Notes: generated from the sequence alone by a model not told the origin. Numbered from the stretch's first letter, positions 33,875 through 42,329 are shown. The stretch is DNA of 64,000 nt from Amycolatopsis mongoliensis (GCF_030285665.1 NZ_CP127295.1:248001-312000); one strand, 5' to 3'. Numbers and translations are program-made.

Positions 33875-36312
33875 TGCGCACCTCCGGTAGCGTCGATCGA
33901 ACCGAGCCCGCCACCGGCCTCGTCGCGGCCGGGGCCGCCGGCGTCGGTGGTGCCGTGCCGCATGGCGTGCCACACCCGCATCGGCGTCAACGGCATCTCG
34001 ATGTCGTTGACGCCGAACTGCCGCACCGCGTCGATCACCGCGTTGACCACCGCCGGGGTGGACGCGATGGTCCCCGCTTCGCCGACGCCCTTGGCGCCGA
34101 GCGGGTTAGTCGTCGACGGCGTTTCCGTGCGGTCGGTGGTGAACGAGGGCAGATCGGCCGCCGACGGCAGCAGGTAGTCGGCGAACGTGCCGGTGGTGAG
34201 CGTGCCGGTCTCGTCGTGCTCGGTGCCTTCGAACAGCGCCTGCGCGATGCCCTGCGCGAGCCCGCCGTGCACCTGGCCCTCGACGATCAGCGGGTTCACC
34301 GCGACCCCGACGTCGTCGACGCAGACGTACGAGCGCAGCTTGATCCGGCCGGTCTCGGTGTCCACTTCGGCCGCGCAGAGGTGCGTGCCGTGCGGGAACG
34401 AGAAGTTCTCCGGATCGAACGTCGCGTCCGAATCGAGCGACGGCTCGACGCCGTCGGGCAGGTTGTGCGCGAAGAACGTCGCGAGCGCGACGTCGCCCAT
34501 GGTCGTGGACGTGTCGGTGCCCTTCACGGTGAACTTGCCGCCGGCGAACTCCAGGTCGTCCTCGGCGCACTCGAGCAGGTGGGCCGCGATCGGCTTGGCC
34601 TTCGCGACCACCTTCTCCGCGGCCTTGATGACAGCGATCCCGCCGACCACCAGCGAGCGTGAACCGTAGGTGTCCAGGCCCTTGTGCGACGACTGGGTGT
34701 CGCCGTGCAGGATCTCGACGTCCTCGAACGCGACGCCCAGCTGGTCGGCGACGATCTGGCTCCACGCCGTCTCGTGCCCCTGGCCGTGCGCGGACGCGCC
34801 GGTCGTGACCTCGACCTTGCCGGTCGGCAGCATCCGGATCGACGCGTACTCCCAGCCGCCGGCACCGTAGTCCAGCGAGCCGAGCACCCGCGACGGCGCC
34901 AGCCCGCACATCTCGGTGAACGTCGAGATGCCGATGCCGAGCTGGACCTTGTCGCCCGACTTGCGGCGCTCGGCCTGTTCGGCGCGCAGGCCGTCGTAGT
35001 CGAAGAGCTGCTTGGCCTTCTCGGTGGCGGCCTCGTAGTTGCCCGAGTCGTAGGTCAGCCCGCACACCGTGGTGAACGGGAACTCCTCGTGCTTGATCCA
35101 GTTCTTCTCGCGCAGCTCCATCGGGTCCATGCCGAGTTCGACGGCGAGCTCGTCCATGATCCGCTCGATCGCGAACGTCGCCTCCGGCCGGCCGGCGCCG
35201 CGGTAGGCGTCGGTCAGCGTCGTCGTCGTGTACACGTTGGTGCACGCGAAGTGGTACGCCGGGAACTTGTAGATCGCGTTGAACATGAACGCGCCGAGGA
35301 TCGGCACACCCGGACCGACGAGGCCGTTGTACGCGCCGAGGTTGGCGAGCAGCTCGACCTTGAGACCGGTCACCTGGCCGTCGCGGGTCGAGGTGATGGT
35401 GATGTCCTGGATCTGGTCACGGCCGTGGTGCGCGGCGAGCATCGTCTCCGACCGCGTCTCGTTCCACTTGACCGGTTTGCCGAGCTTCTGCGCGACCAGC
35501 AGCGACATCATCTCTTCCGGCAGGACGCCGATCTTGCCGCCGAAGCCGCCGCCGACGTCCGGGGCGATCACGCGCAGCTTGTGCTCGGGGATACCGAGCG
35601 TCAGCGCCGACATCACCCGCAGGATGTGCGGGACCTGCGTGGCCGCCCACATGGTGATCTGGGTGCTGGTCGGGTCGACTACGCAGGCGCGCGGCTCCAT
35701 GAACGCCGGCACGAGGCGCTGCTGCCGGAAGCGGCGCTTGAGCACGACCTCCGCCGAGCTGATCGCCTCCTCGACGTTGCCGCCGGTCCCGGCCTCGGCC
35801 GAGTCGAACTTCCAGACCGCGCTCGTGTTGGTGCCCAGGTCCTCGTGGACCAGCGGGGCGCCGTCGGCGATGGCGGCTTCCATGTCGAGGATGACCGGCA
35901 GCTCGTCGTACTCGACGTCGATCTCCTCGAGCGCGTCGTGCGCTTCGGCGGACGTCCGCGCGACGACGACCGCGACGCCTTCACCGGCGAAGTTCACCGT
36001 GTCGGCGGCGAGCACCGGGCGGCGTGGCGCCTTCATGTCCGGCGTGATCGGCCACGCACAGGGCAGGCCGATCGCGCCCTCCGGGTCGAGGTCCTTCGCG
36101 GTGTAGACGGCGACGACGCCGGACGCGCCCTTCGCCGCCGACGTGTCGATCGAGACGATCTTGGCGTGCGCGAACGGGCTGCGCAGGACCGCCATGTGCA
36201 GCATCCCGGGCAGCGAGAGGTTGTCGGTCCACCGGGTGCGGCCGGTGATCAGCCGCTCGTCTTCCTTGCGGCGCCGTGACTTTCCGACTTCCGGTTCGAT
36301 CGTGGCGGTCAT
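33871..36312 (-). CDS. coxL: Form II CO-dehydrogenase-type molybdenum hydroxylase, large subunit
   Basis: An 813-residue molybdopterin subunit of the xanthine oxidase family. The active-site loop reads AYRGAGR (369-375), the form II signature; form I enzymes have AYxCSFR and a catalytic Cys-bound copper. Also visible are GGGFGGK (254-260) and the catalytic Glu745 in GVGEAGTIAS. Form II activity on CO is debated, so the natural substrate may be another small molecule. ATG overlaps the coxS stop by one base (TGATG). Confidence 0.92.
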   Translation of the reverse strand: MTATIEPEVGKSRRRKEDERLITGRTRWTDNLSLPGMLHMAVLRSPFAHAKIVSIDTSAAKGASGVVAVYTAKDLDPEGAIGLPCAWPITPDMKAPRRPVLAADTVNFAGEGVAVVVARTSAEAHDALEEIDVEYDELPVILDMEAAIADGAPLVHEDLGTNTSAVWKFDSAEAGTGGNVEEAISSAEVVLKRRFRQQRLVPAFMEPRACVVDPTSTQITMWAATQVPHILRVMSALTLGIPEHKLRVIAPDVGGGFGGKIGVLPEEMMSLLVAQKLGKPVKWNETRSETMLAAHHGRDQIQDITITSTRDGQVTGLKVELLANLGAYNGLVGPGVPILGAFMFNAIYKFPAYHFACTNVYTTTTLTDAYRGAGRPEATFAIERIMDELAVELGMDPMELREKNWIKHEEFPFTTVCGLTYDSGNYEAATEKAKQLFDYDGLRAEQAERRKSGDKVQLGIGISTFTEMCGLAPSRVLGSLDYGAGGWEYASIRMLPTGKVEVTTGASAHGQGHETAWSQIVADQLGVAFEDVEILHGDTQSSHKGLDTYGSRSLVVGGIAVIKAAEKVVAKAKPIAAHLLECAEDDLEFAGGKFTVKGTDTSTTMGDVALATFFAHNLPDGVEPSLDSDATFDPENFSFPHGTHLCAAEVDTETGRIKLRSYVCVDDVGVAVNPLIVEGQVHGGLAQGIAQALFEGTEHDETGTLTTGTFADYLLPSAADLPSFTTDRTETPSTTNPLGAKGVGEAGTIASTPAVVNAVIDAVRQFGVNDIEMPLTPMRVWHAMRHGTTDAGGPGRDEAGGGLGSIDATGGAQ

Positions 36313-36836
36313 CAGTCACCACCCACGCCGGCGTGCTTGGTCTCGGCGATCCGCTCGGCTTCGGGGCCGGCGCCGGGGCTCATGTGCTGGGCGGCGTCGC
36401 GGACCGCGCGGACGATGTTCTGGTAGCCGGTGCAGCGGCAGAGGTTGCCTTCGAGCCCTTCGCGGACGGCCTGCTCGTCCGGGTCGGGGTTGTCGGCCAG
36501 CAGGTCGATCGACTGCATGATCATGCCGGGCGTGCAGAACCCGCACTGCAGCGCGTGGTTGTCGTTGAAGGCCTTCTGCACGGGGTGCAGCTGGCCGTCG
36601 CGGGCGAGACCTTCGATCGTGGTGACCTCGCAGCCGTCGGCCTGCACGGCCAGGACGGAACAGGACTTCACGCTGTGTCCGTCCAGGTGGACGGTGCAGG
36701 CACCGCAGTTGCTGGTGTCGCAGCCGACGACGGTGCCGACCTTGCCGAGTTTTTCGCGCAGGTGGTGGACCAGCAAGGTGCGGGGCTCGACTTCGTCGGT
36801 GTACTTCGTCCCGTCGACAGTGACGGTGATGCGCAT
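36312..36836 (-). CDS. coxS: CO-dehydrogenase-type hydroxylase, [2Fe-2S] subunit (small)
   Basis: A 174-residue subunit binding two [2Fe-2S] clusters. The plant-ferredoxin-type site uses Cys39, Cys44, Cys47 and Cys59 ([16 protein letters not shown]). The second uses Cys98, Cys101, Cys133 and Cys135 ([16 protein letters not shown]). ATG at 36836 has GGAGG four bases upstream and is preferred over longer starts. It is the first gene of the operon. The tail after about 155 is longer than the usual subunit. Confidence 0.93.
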   Translation of the reverse strand: MRITVTVDGTKYTDEVEPRTLLVHHLREKLGKVGTVVGCDTSNCGACTVHLDGHSVKSCSVLAVQADGCEVTTIEGLARDGQLHPVQKAFNDNHALQCGFCTPGMIMQSIDLLADNPDPDEQAVREGLEGNLCRCTGYQNIVRAVRDAAQHMSPGAGPEAERIAETKHAGVGGD

Positions 36837-36976
36837 CAGGCCTCCAAAAGCCGGTTCGGGAACGGCCTGCCCGACCGTGATCGGGCTCACAGACTCCCGA
36901 GCGTGCTACGCGACCTTCGCGCGGACAAGTCCTGATGTCACACGTTCAACTATCTATTCCGCAAATACGCACTGCT

Positions 36977-37000
36977 CGCAGATTTGGCGCCGCATCTGCG
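36977..37000 (-). promoter_or_regulatory. Dyad upstream of coxS
   Basis: CGCAGAT (36977-36983) and ATCTGCG (36994-37000) form a seven-bp inverted repeat about 140 bases upstream of coxS and 42 bases after the xdhC stop. It could be an operator for cox or a weak terminator for xdhC. Confidence 0.4.
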
Positions 37001-37041
37001 GAAGTCCGGATGGGTGAACTTTTGTGGGCCACCCGGAGTAT

Positions 37042-38154
37042 TCAGCCGTGGATGCGTCCGGTCAGTTCCGCGAGGCGCTTTCCGCCGCCGCCCCACCGCA
37101 ACGCGATGATTTCCGCCGCGATCGAAACAGCCGTCTCTTCCGGCGTGCGGGCACCCAGGTCGAGGCCGATCGGCGACGACAGCCGCTCCAGCTCCGCCTC
37201 GGTGATCCCGGCTTCGCGAAGGCGGGCGAAGCGGTCGTCGTGCGTCTTGCGGGAACCCATCGCGCCGACGTAGCCGACGTCCAGGCGCAGCGCGACCTCC
37301 AGCAGCGGCACGTCGAACTTCGGGTCGTGGGTCAGCACGGCGATGGCCGTGCGCTGGTCGATCCGGCCCGCCGCGGCTTCCGCCTCCAGGTAGCGGTGCG
37401 GCCAGTCGACGACGACGTCGTGTGCGTCCGGGAACCGGCTGCTGGTGGCGAACACCGGCCGCGCGTCGCAGACGGTGACCTGGTAACCGAGGTAGGCGCC
37501 CATGCGCGCCATCGCGGCGGCGAAGTCGATCGCGCCGAACACCAGCAGCCGGGGCGGCGGCTCGAAGGAGTTGACGAACACCGCCATGCCCTCGCCGCGG
37601 CGCTGCCCGTCCGGGCCGTAGTGCAAGGTGCCGGTGCGGCCGCTGGCCAGCAGGCCGCGGGCGTCGTCGGCGACGGCGTCGTCCATCCGCGACGACCCCA
37701 GGGAGCCCGCGGTCCGGTCCGGCCAGACGATCATGTGCTCGCCGACCAGGCCTTCGCGCTCGTGTTCGATGACCGTGACGACTGCGACGGGCTCGCCGCT
37801 GCGCACCGACGCGACGACGTCACCGAGCTCCGGCATCGACGCGCGGTCGACGTGTTCGACGTAGATGTCGATGATCCCGCCGCAGGTCAGGCCGACCGCG
37901 AAGGCGTCGTCGTCGGTGACGCCGTAGCGCTGCAGCACCGGCTTGCGCTCGGCGACGACCTCCTGCGCGAGCTCGTAGACCGCGCCTTCGACGCAGCCGC
38001 CGGACACGCTGCCGGCGACGGTGCCGTCAGGGGCGACGACCATCGCGGCGCCGGGCGCGCGCGGAGCGGACGAGAAGGTGGCGACCACGGTGCCGAGCCC
38101 GACCGTTTCACCGTCGGACCAGCGGCGGAACACGTCGTCCAGTACGTCACGCAT
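37042..38154 (-). CDS. XdhC/CoxI-family molybdenum cofactor maturation protein
   Basis: A 370-residue XdhC/CoxI protein. The N-terminal XdhC domain has GTVVATFSSAPRAPGAAM and SVSGGCVEGAVYE (conserved Cys), plus GLTCGGIIDIYVE. The C-terminal Rossmann domain shows LLVFGAIDFAAAMARMGAYLGY and VGYVGAMGSRKTH. XdhC proteins bind and sulfurate the molybdenum cofactor for hydroxylases, matching the cox genes downstream. ATG at 38154 overlaps the coxE stop by eight bases. Confidence 0.9.
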   Translation of the reverse strand: MRDVLDDVFRRWSDGETVGLGTVVATFSSAPRAPGAAMVVAPDGTVAGSVSGGCVEGAVYELAQEVVAERKPVLQRYGVTDDDAFAVGLTCGGIIDIYVEHVDRASMPELGDVVASVRSGEPVAVVTVIEHEREGLVGEHMIVWPDRTAGSLGSSRMDDAVADDARGLLASGRTGTLHYGPDGQRRGEGMAVFVNSFEPPPRLLVFGAIDFAAAMARMGAYLGYQVTVCDARPVFATSSRFPDAHDVVVDWPHRYLEAEAAAGRIDQRTAIAVLTHDPKFDVPLLEVALRLDVGYVGAMGSRKTHDDRFARLREAGITEAELERLSSPIGLDLGARTPEETAVSIAAEIIALRWGGGGKRLAELTGRIHG

Positions 38155-39262
38155 CGGAAATCTCCCCGAGCAGTCGTTCCAAAGTGGCCAGGGTGTGCCC
38201 GGCCAGCAGCCGGTCGATGTGGGGCAGCGCGGCCACGATGCCCGACTGGACCGGAGCGTACCCCGCACGGCCGGCGTGCGGATTCACCCAGAATACGGCG
38301 TGCGCGAGCCGGCGCAGGCGGGCGAGCTGCTCGCCGAGCAGGCCGGTGTCGCCCCGCTCCCAGCCGTCGGAAAACACCGTGACCACGGCGCGGCGGGCCA
38401 CGCCGCGCTGGCCCCAGCGGTCGAGGAACGCCTGCAGCGTCTCGCCGAGCCGGGTGCCGCCGGCGAAGTCCGCCACCGCCGAACCCGCCGCGAGCATCGC
38501 GCGTTCCGGGTCGCGTTGACGCAGCTGGCGCGACACGCGGGTCAGCCGCGTGCCGAGGGTGAAGACCTCGACGGACTGGGGTGCGCTGCGCGTGAGGACG
38601 TGGGCGAACCGGAGCAGGGCGTCGGCGTACGGGCTCATCGAACCCGAGACGTCGATGAGCAGCACGACCCGGCGCGGCCTGCTGCCCCGCCGGACGTGCG
38701 CGAGCTTCACGGGTTCGCCGCCGCTGGCGAGCATGGCGCGCAGGGTGCGGGAGGGATCGAGCCGTCCTCGGTGCGACGGCGTCTTTCGCGCGGCCGGTCG
38801 CTTCGGGGGCGAGGGCTTCAGGGTGGCCAGGAGTTCGCGGAGGTGTTCGCGCTCGGCGGTGGTCAGCGCGGCGAGGTCGCGGTGGCGCAGGACCTCCTGG
38901 GCACTCGCGGCGACTTTCAGCTGCTCAGGCCCGTCGCCACCCGCGGCGTCGGCGCCCTCGGCGTCGACGAGCGGGGCGATCCTGGCCTGCTTCGGCGCGG
39001 CGGACTTCGCGCGCTGCGGGGTGGTGGTTTCGATCGAGAACCACTGGCTGAAGGCTTCTTCGTAGCACGGGAGATCGTCAGGGCTCGAGCACAGCGTGAG
39101 GCGGCCCGCCCAGTAGAGCTGGGTGGGCTCGGCGGCGTCGATCTCGGCGACGGCGGTCAGGTAGGCCTGCACGCGGCGCGCGTCGCAGGCCACCCCGGCC
39201 TCACGCAGGGCAGCGGCGAACCCGGCGTACCCGGCGACGGGATCGGCGGCGGCGGCGGTCAT
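38147..39262 (-). CDS. coxE: CoxE-like VWA-domain protein
   Basis: A 371-residue protein. The C-terminal von Willebrand A domain (about 195-371) has the MIDAS motif DVSGSMSPYADALLRFAH, GGTRLGETL and VVTVFSDGWERGD. A variable N-terminal half contains a basic Pro-rich linker. CoxE works with the AAA+ protein CoxD in building the Mo/Cu active site of CO dehydrogenase. Here the two genes are separated by a tRNA unit, unusual for a normally adjacent pair. Confidence 0.88.
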   Translation of the reverse strand: MTAAAADPVAGYAGFAAALREAGVACDARRVQAYLTAVAEIDAAEPTQLYWAGRLTLCSSPDDLPCYEEAFSQWFSIETTTPQRAKSAAPKQARIAPLVDAEGADAAGGDGPEQLKVAASAQEVLRHRDLAALTTAEREHLRELLATLKPSPPKRPAARKTPSHRGRLDPSRTLRAMLASGGEPVKLAHVRRGSRPRRVVLLIDVSGSMSPYADALLRFAHVLTRSAPQSVEVFTLGTRLTRVSRQLRQRDPERAMLAAGSAVADFAGGTRLGETLQAFLDRWGQRGVARRAVVTVFSDGWERGDTGLLGEQLARLRRLAHAVFWVNPHAGRAGYAPVQSGIVAALPHIDRLLAGHTLATLERLLGEISDA

Positions 39263-39358
39263 GACTCCATTGTGCGCTCGCCGGGGCCGGAGGGTCGGCC
39301 GGCGGCCGGCCGGGGCCGCGGCGCACGGCTGTCCGGCCTGGGCGATGTCTCTCTGGGC

Positions 39359-39431
39359 GTCCCGGCGAGGAGTCGAACCTCGGACCTCGGCGTTCGTAGC
39401 GCCGCGCTCTGTCCTGCTGAGCTACCGGGAC
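39359..39431 (-). tRNA. tRNA-Arg (anticodon ACG)
   Basis: A 73-base cloverleaf on the minus strand. The acceptor stem GTCCCGG/CCGGGAC is perfect, the D stem GCTC/GAGC, the anticodon stem CGGCG/CGCCG with loop CTACGAA (anticodon ACG), and the T arm CGAGG-TTCGACT-CCTCG. CCA is not encoded. After A34-to-inosine editing it reads CGU, CGC and CGA. It sits between moxR and coxE, 96 bases before coxE, and is preceded by two hairpins and a micro-ORF. Confidence 0.95.
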
Positions 39432-39434
39432 GGG

Positions 39435-39525
39435 GCGGTCTGCGCGCACGCCCCTCCCCGGACGGGCGCAGACCGCGCTCTTCGCCGCGGCCGACCCGAG
39501 GTAGCGAGGGGTGGGCGCGAAGAGC
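39435..39525 (-). promoter_or_regulatory. Two strong hairpins between micro-ORF and tRNA-Arg
   Basis: Hairpin 1 pairs 39517-39525 with 39477-39485 (nine bp, GCTCTTCGC). Hairpin 2 pairs 39466-39476 with 39435-39445 (11 bp, GCGGTCTGCGC). They abut one another, and hairpin 2 ends three bases before the tRNA 5' end. There is no room for a tRNA promoter after them, so they are probably in the tRNA precursor. They could guide RNase P processing or act in attenuation. Confidence 0.65.
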
Positions 39526-39537
39526 CTTCAGGAAGAT

Positions 39538-39591
39538 TCAGCGAACGGCACGGGAGATCGTGCCGCATCGGTGTTGCCGGACTTCGGTCAC
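39538..39591 (-). CDS. Arg-rich 17-residue micro-ORF ahead of tRNA-Arg
   Basis: GTG at 39591 has a strong ribosome site (GAGAGGAGGA, ending a few bases upstream) and encodes MTEVRQHRCGTISRAVR then TGA. Four of 17 residues are Arg, in four different codons (CGG, CGA, CGT, CGC); three of these are read by the tRNA-Arg(ACG) that follows. Promoter, leader, peptide, hairpins and tRNA line up on one strand. A regulatory leader peptide is the natural reading, but it is unproven. Confidence 0.5.
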   Translation of the reverse strand: MTEVRQHRCGTISRAVR

Positions 39592-39631
39592 GATCTCCTC
39601 CTCTCGGGGTGTTGCCTGCTGTGCTGGAAAA

Positions 39632-39660
39632 AGCATGCCGGAGCCCGCCGAGGCGGTCAA
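39632..39660 (-). promoter_or_regulatory. Promoter of the micro-ORF / tRNA-Arg unit
   Basis: On the minus strand TTGACC (39655-39660) and CATGCT (39632-39637) are separated by 17 bases, a good -35 and an acceptable -10. Transcription would start near 39625, giving a leader of about 34 bases before the micro-ORF. Confidence 0.55.
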
Positions 39661-39675
39661 CGCAATTAACCTCGC

Positions 39676-39690
39676 GGTCCTTTGTGGACC
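39676..39690 (-). terminator. Short hairpin after moxR
   Basis: GGTCC/GGACC arms around five bases lie directly after the moxR stop codon (39692-39694) and before the tRNA-unit promoter. The stem is only five bp and no T-run follows, so termination would be modest. Confidence 0.35.
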
Positions 39691-39691
39691 C

Positions 39692-40561
39692 TCAGGCGAA
39701 CAGGGCGTCGAGCTTCGCCCGGACCCGGTCGAGGTCTTCGCTGTATTTCAGGACGGCACCGAGCGTCCGCGCCGCCGATGCCGCGTCCAGCTCGTCGCGG
39801 TGCAGAGCCTGCAGGGCCCGGGCCCAGTCGAGTGACTCCGCCACCCCCGGCGGCTTCAGCAGGTCCATCTCGCGGAGGCGGTGCACCGCTTCCGCGACCT
39901 GCCGGGCGAGCCGCTCGCCGATATCGGGAATCCGCCGGCGCAGGATGGTGACCTCGCGCGCCAGGTCCGGGTGTTCCAGCCAGTGGTAGAGGCAGCGGCG
40001 CTTGAGGGCGTCGTGCACCTCGCGGGTCCGGTTCGAGGTCAGCACCACCAGCGGCGGCTCTTCGGCGCGGATCTCGCCGTATTCGGGGATGGTCACGGCG
40101 TGCTCGTCGAGCAGCTGGAGGAGGAAGGCTTCGAACTCGTCGTCGGCGCGGTCGATCTCGTCGACCAGCAGCACGCACGGCGCGGTGATCAGGGCCTGCA
40201 GCAGCGGGCGCGCGAGCAGGAAGCGTTCGGTGTAGAGCGAGCGCTCGGCGGTCTCGACGTCGACGCGCCCGTCCCCGGCGGCTTCGAGGGCCCGCAGGTG
40301 CAGGAGCTGGCGCGGGAAGTCCCATTCGTACAGTGCCTGGGCGGCGTCGATGCCCTCGTGGCACTGGAGGCGGACGAGCGGCCGGTCGAGCGCGGTGGCC
40401 AGCGCGATGGCGAGCGAGGTCTTGCCGGTGCCGGGTTCGCCTTCGCAGAACAGCGGGCGGCCCATGCGGAGGGCGAGGAACCCGGCGGTGGCGAGCCCGT
40501 CATCGGCGAGGTAACCGGTGGCGTCCAGCGCGGCGGCGAGTTCTTCAGGCGAGTCGGTCAC
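39692..40561 (-). CDS. coxD: MoxR/CoxD-type AAA+ ATPase
   Basis: A 289-residue AAA+ ATPase with Walker A GEPGTGKT (about 41-48), Walker B LLVDEIDRAD (about 130-139), sensor 1 VLTSNRTRE, and arginine-finger region KRRCLYHWL. The length and VWA partner nearby match CoxD, the chaperone that, with CoxE, sulfurates and assembles the CO dehydrogenase active site. GTG start at 40561. MoxR proteins have other clients, so CoxD rests on context. Confidence 0.88.
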   Translation of the reverse strand: MTDSPEELAAALDATGYLADDGLATAGFLALRMGRPLFCEGEPGTGKTSLAIALATALDRPLVRLQCHEGIDAAQALYEWDFPRQLLHLRALEAAGDGRVDVETAERSLYTERFLLARPLLQALITAPCVLLVDEIDRADDEFEAFLLQLLDEHAVTIPEYGEIRAEEPPLVVLTSNRTREVHDALKRRCLYHWLEHPDLAREVTILRRRIPDIGERLARQVAEAVHRLREMDLLKPPGVAESLDWARALQALHRDELDAASAARTLGAVLKYSEDLDRVRAKLDALFA

Positions 40562-40654
40562 ACTGCCGATCGTAGGCGGCGCGGCGGCCGGGCGCGGGTC
40601 ACCGGCGGGAGATCGGGTGGCCGGCGTGCACGGAGGGGCGGGGATGGCTCGCGT

Positions 40655-40721
40655 AACCGGGCGGGCGACACGCGTGCCTCGATGGACGACACGCGTGATC
40701 GAGGGGTCGACTCGCCCGGTT
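40655..40721. repeat. GTCGAC/ACGCGT intergenic repeat, second locus
   Basis: Between mobA-like and moxR genes, AACCGGGCG (40655-40663) and CGCCCGGTT (40713-40721) enclose three degenerate units containing GACACGCGTG or GGTCGACTCG. These are the same cores as in the 12143-12302 array, so the element is interspersed in this genome. Confidence 0.65.
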
Positions 40722-40732
40722 GCCGGGGGTGG

Positions 40733-41338
40733 TCAGGAGGGGGGTGTGCCGGGGAGGTCGGTGCGGTGGTCGACGTCGCGGCCGCTGCCGAGGTCGCCGC
40801 ACTCGATGAGGTGGAGGTCGGGGCGGCCGGCCAGCCAGTCCCGGGCCCCGCGGTCGCCCTGGGCGGTTTCGGCGATTTCGGTCCACCAGCGGCGGCCGAG
40901 GAGGACGGGGTGGCCGGGGACACCGTCGTAGGCCGCGCGGGCGACGGTTTCGGACGTTGCGCCGGCGGCGACCCGGGCGAGGATGTCGGCGCCCACCCAG
41001 GGCAGGTCGACGAGGTGCACCAGCGCGGCGACGGGGCCTGTTTCCTGGGACAGCGCGGCGAGCCCGGCTTTGAGGGAGGCGCCCATGCCGGTCTCCCACC
41101 CCTCGGCCAGCACGGCCTGGGCCGGATCGGGCAGGAGGGCGCGGACCTGGTCGGCGGCCGCGCCGAGCACGACTCGGACAGGAGTGCAGCCGGCAGCGGC
41201 CAGGGTGGCGAGCGCTCGCAGGACGAGGGGTTCGCCCTCGAGTTCGGCAAGGGCCTTCGGCCCGCCGAAGCGACGACCGGCCCCGGCTGCCAGCAGGAGA
41301 CCGGCGACGGGCGGAGTGCCGGGATCGACCGAGGTCAT
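40733..41338 (-). CDS. MobA-like nucleotidyltransferase (molybdenum cofactor type)
   Basis: A 201-residue NTP transferase. The N-terminal signature LLLAAGAGRRFGGPKALAEL binds nucleotide, followed by VLGAAADQVRALLP, GMGASLKAGLAAL and the metal-binding LVDLPWVG, ending GVPGHPVLLGRRW. This family attaches CMP (MocA) or GMP (MobA) to molybdopterin. Beside a form II hydroxylase, MocA-like cytidylylation is most likely. ATG at 41338 chosen; an in-frame ATG at 41380 is the alternative. Confidence 0.82.
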   Translation of the reverse strand: MTSVDPGTPPVAGLLLAAGAGRRFGGPKALAELEGEPLVLRALATLAAAGCTPVRVVLGAAADQVRALLPDPAQAVLAEGWETGMGASLKAGLAALSQETGPVAALVHLVDLPWVGADILARVAAGATSETVARAAYDGVPGHPVLLGRRWWTEIAETAQGDRGARDWLAGRPDLHLIECGDLGSGRDVDHRTDLPGTPPS

Positions 41339-41488
41339 GGGTGCGCCGGGTTTGCGTGGGGTGCAGTCGCGGACGAGCATCGCGGGGCGGCCGCCGCGGC
41401 GCGGCTCCGCGGGCGGGCGACGGCCGGCGGGCGTCGGTCGGCCGGGGGTGCAGCTGAGGGGCCCGTCGGTGGCGGGGTGGTTTCTCGC

Positions 41489-42319
41489 TCAGCCATGGGC
41501 TCGGCCCGGGGCGCCGACTGCCAGGTCGGCCTCGATGGCTCGGGCCGTCTCCAGCAGGGGCGGTACCAGGTCCTTCTCCACCGACTCCGCCGTTGTGCGG
41601 CTCGCGTGCGTCGACAGGTTCACCGCGGCCACCACCCGGCCCTTGCGGTCGTGGATCGGGGCCGCCACCGAGCGGAGGCCTTCCTCCAGCTCCTGGTCCA
41701 CCATCGCCCAGCCCTGGGCCGTCACTTTCGCCAGTTCCGTCCGGAGGCGGTCCGGGGCCGTGACCGTGCGGTCCGTCAGGCGGTCGAGCCTCGCCACCAC
41801 GAAGTACGCCTCCAGCTCCGCCTTGCTCAGGCCGGCCAGCAGGACGTGGCCCATCGATGTCGCGTACGCCGGGAAGCGGGTTCCCACGTTGATGCTCACC
41901 GTCATGATGCGCGAGACCGCCACCCGCGCCACGTAGACGATGTCCGTTCCCTCCAGGACCGACACCGAGCTCGACTCGTGCACCCCCGCCGACAGGTGCT
42001 CCAGGTGCGGTTGGGCCACCTCCGGCAGCGTCATGCTCGACAGGTACGAGTAGCCCAGCTCCAGCACGCGGGCGGTGAGGGAGAAGTACTTGCCGTCGGT
42101 GCGGACGTAGCCGAGGTCGGTCAGGGTCAGCAGGAAACGGCGGGCCGCGGCGCGGGTCAAGCCCGTCGCGCGGGCGACGTCGCTCAGGGTCAGCTCCGCC
42201 GCGTCCGCGTGGAAGGCCTTGATCACGGCCAGCCCGCGCTCCAGCGACTGCACGTGGTGGGCGCCACGGTGCGCCGGCTCGCTGTCCAGCTCGGCTTCGA
42301 TGGGCCTCCCCGCGTCCAT
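41489..42319 (-). CDS. pcaR: IclR-family regulator of the pca genes (PcaR type)
   Basis: A 276-residue IclR regulator. The N-terminal winged helix (SLERGLAVIKAFHADAAELTLSDVARATGLTRAAARRFLLTL) is followed by a ligand domain with TRFPAYATSMGHVLLAGL and GRVVAAVNLSTHASRTT. This matches the PcaR/PcaU group that senses protocatechuate or beta-ketoadipate. ATG at 42319 has AGGG eight bases upstream; GTG at 42328 is possible. It is the last gene of the pca operon, just after pcaC. Confidence 0.88.
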   Translation of the reverse strand: MDAGRPIEAELDSEPAHRGAHHVQSLERGLAVIKAFHADAAELTLSDVARATGLTRAAARRFLLTLTDLGYVRTDGKYFSLTARVLELGYSYLSSMTLPEVAQPHLEHLSAGVHESSSVSVLEGTDIVYVARVAVSRIMTVSINVGTRFPAYATSMGHVLLAGLSKAELEAYFVVARLDRLTDRTVTAPDRLRTELAKVTAQGWAMVDQELEEGLRSVAAPIHDRKGRVVAAVNLSTHASRTTAESVEKDLVPPLLETARAIEADLAVGAPGRAHG

Positions 42320-42329
42320 GTCCGGCACC

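Noticed and set aside
39359..39431. tRNA-Arg as an attachment site for an integrated element
   Set aside because: No integrase, no direct repeat of the tRNA 3' end in the window, and flanking genes are functionally continuous cox accessory genes.
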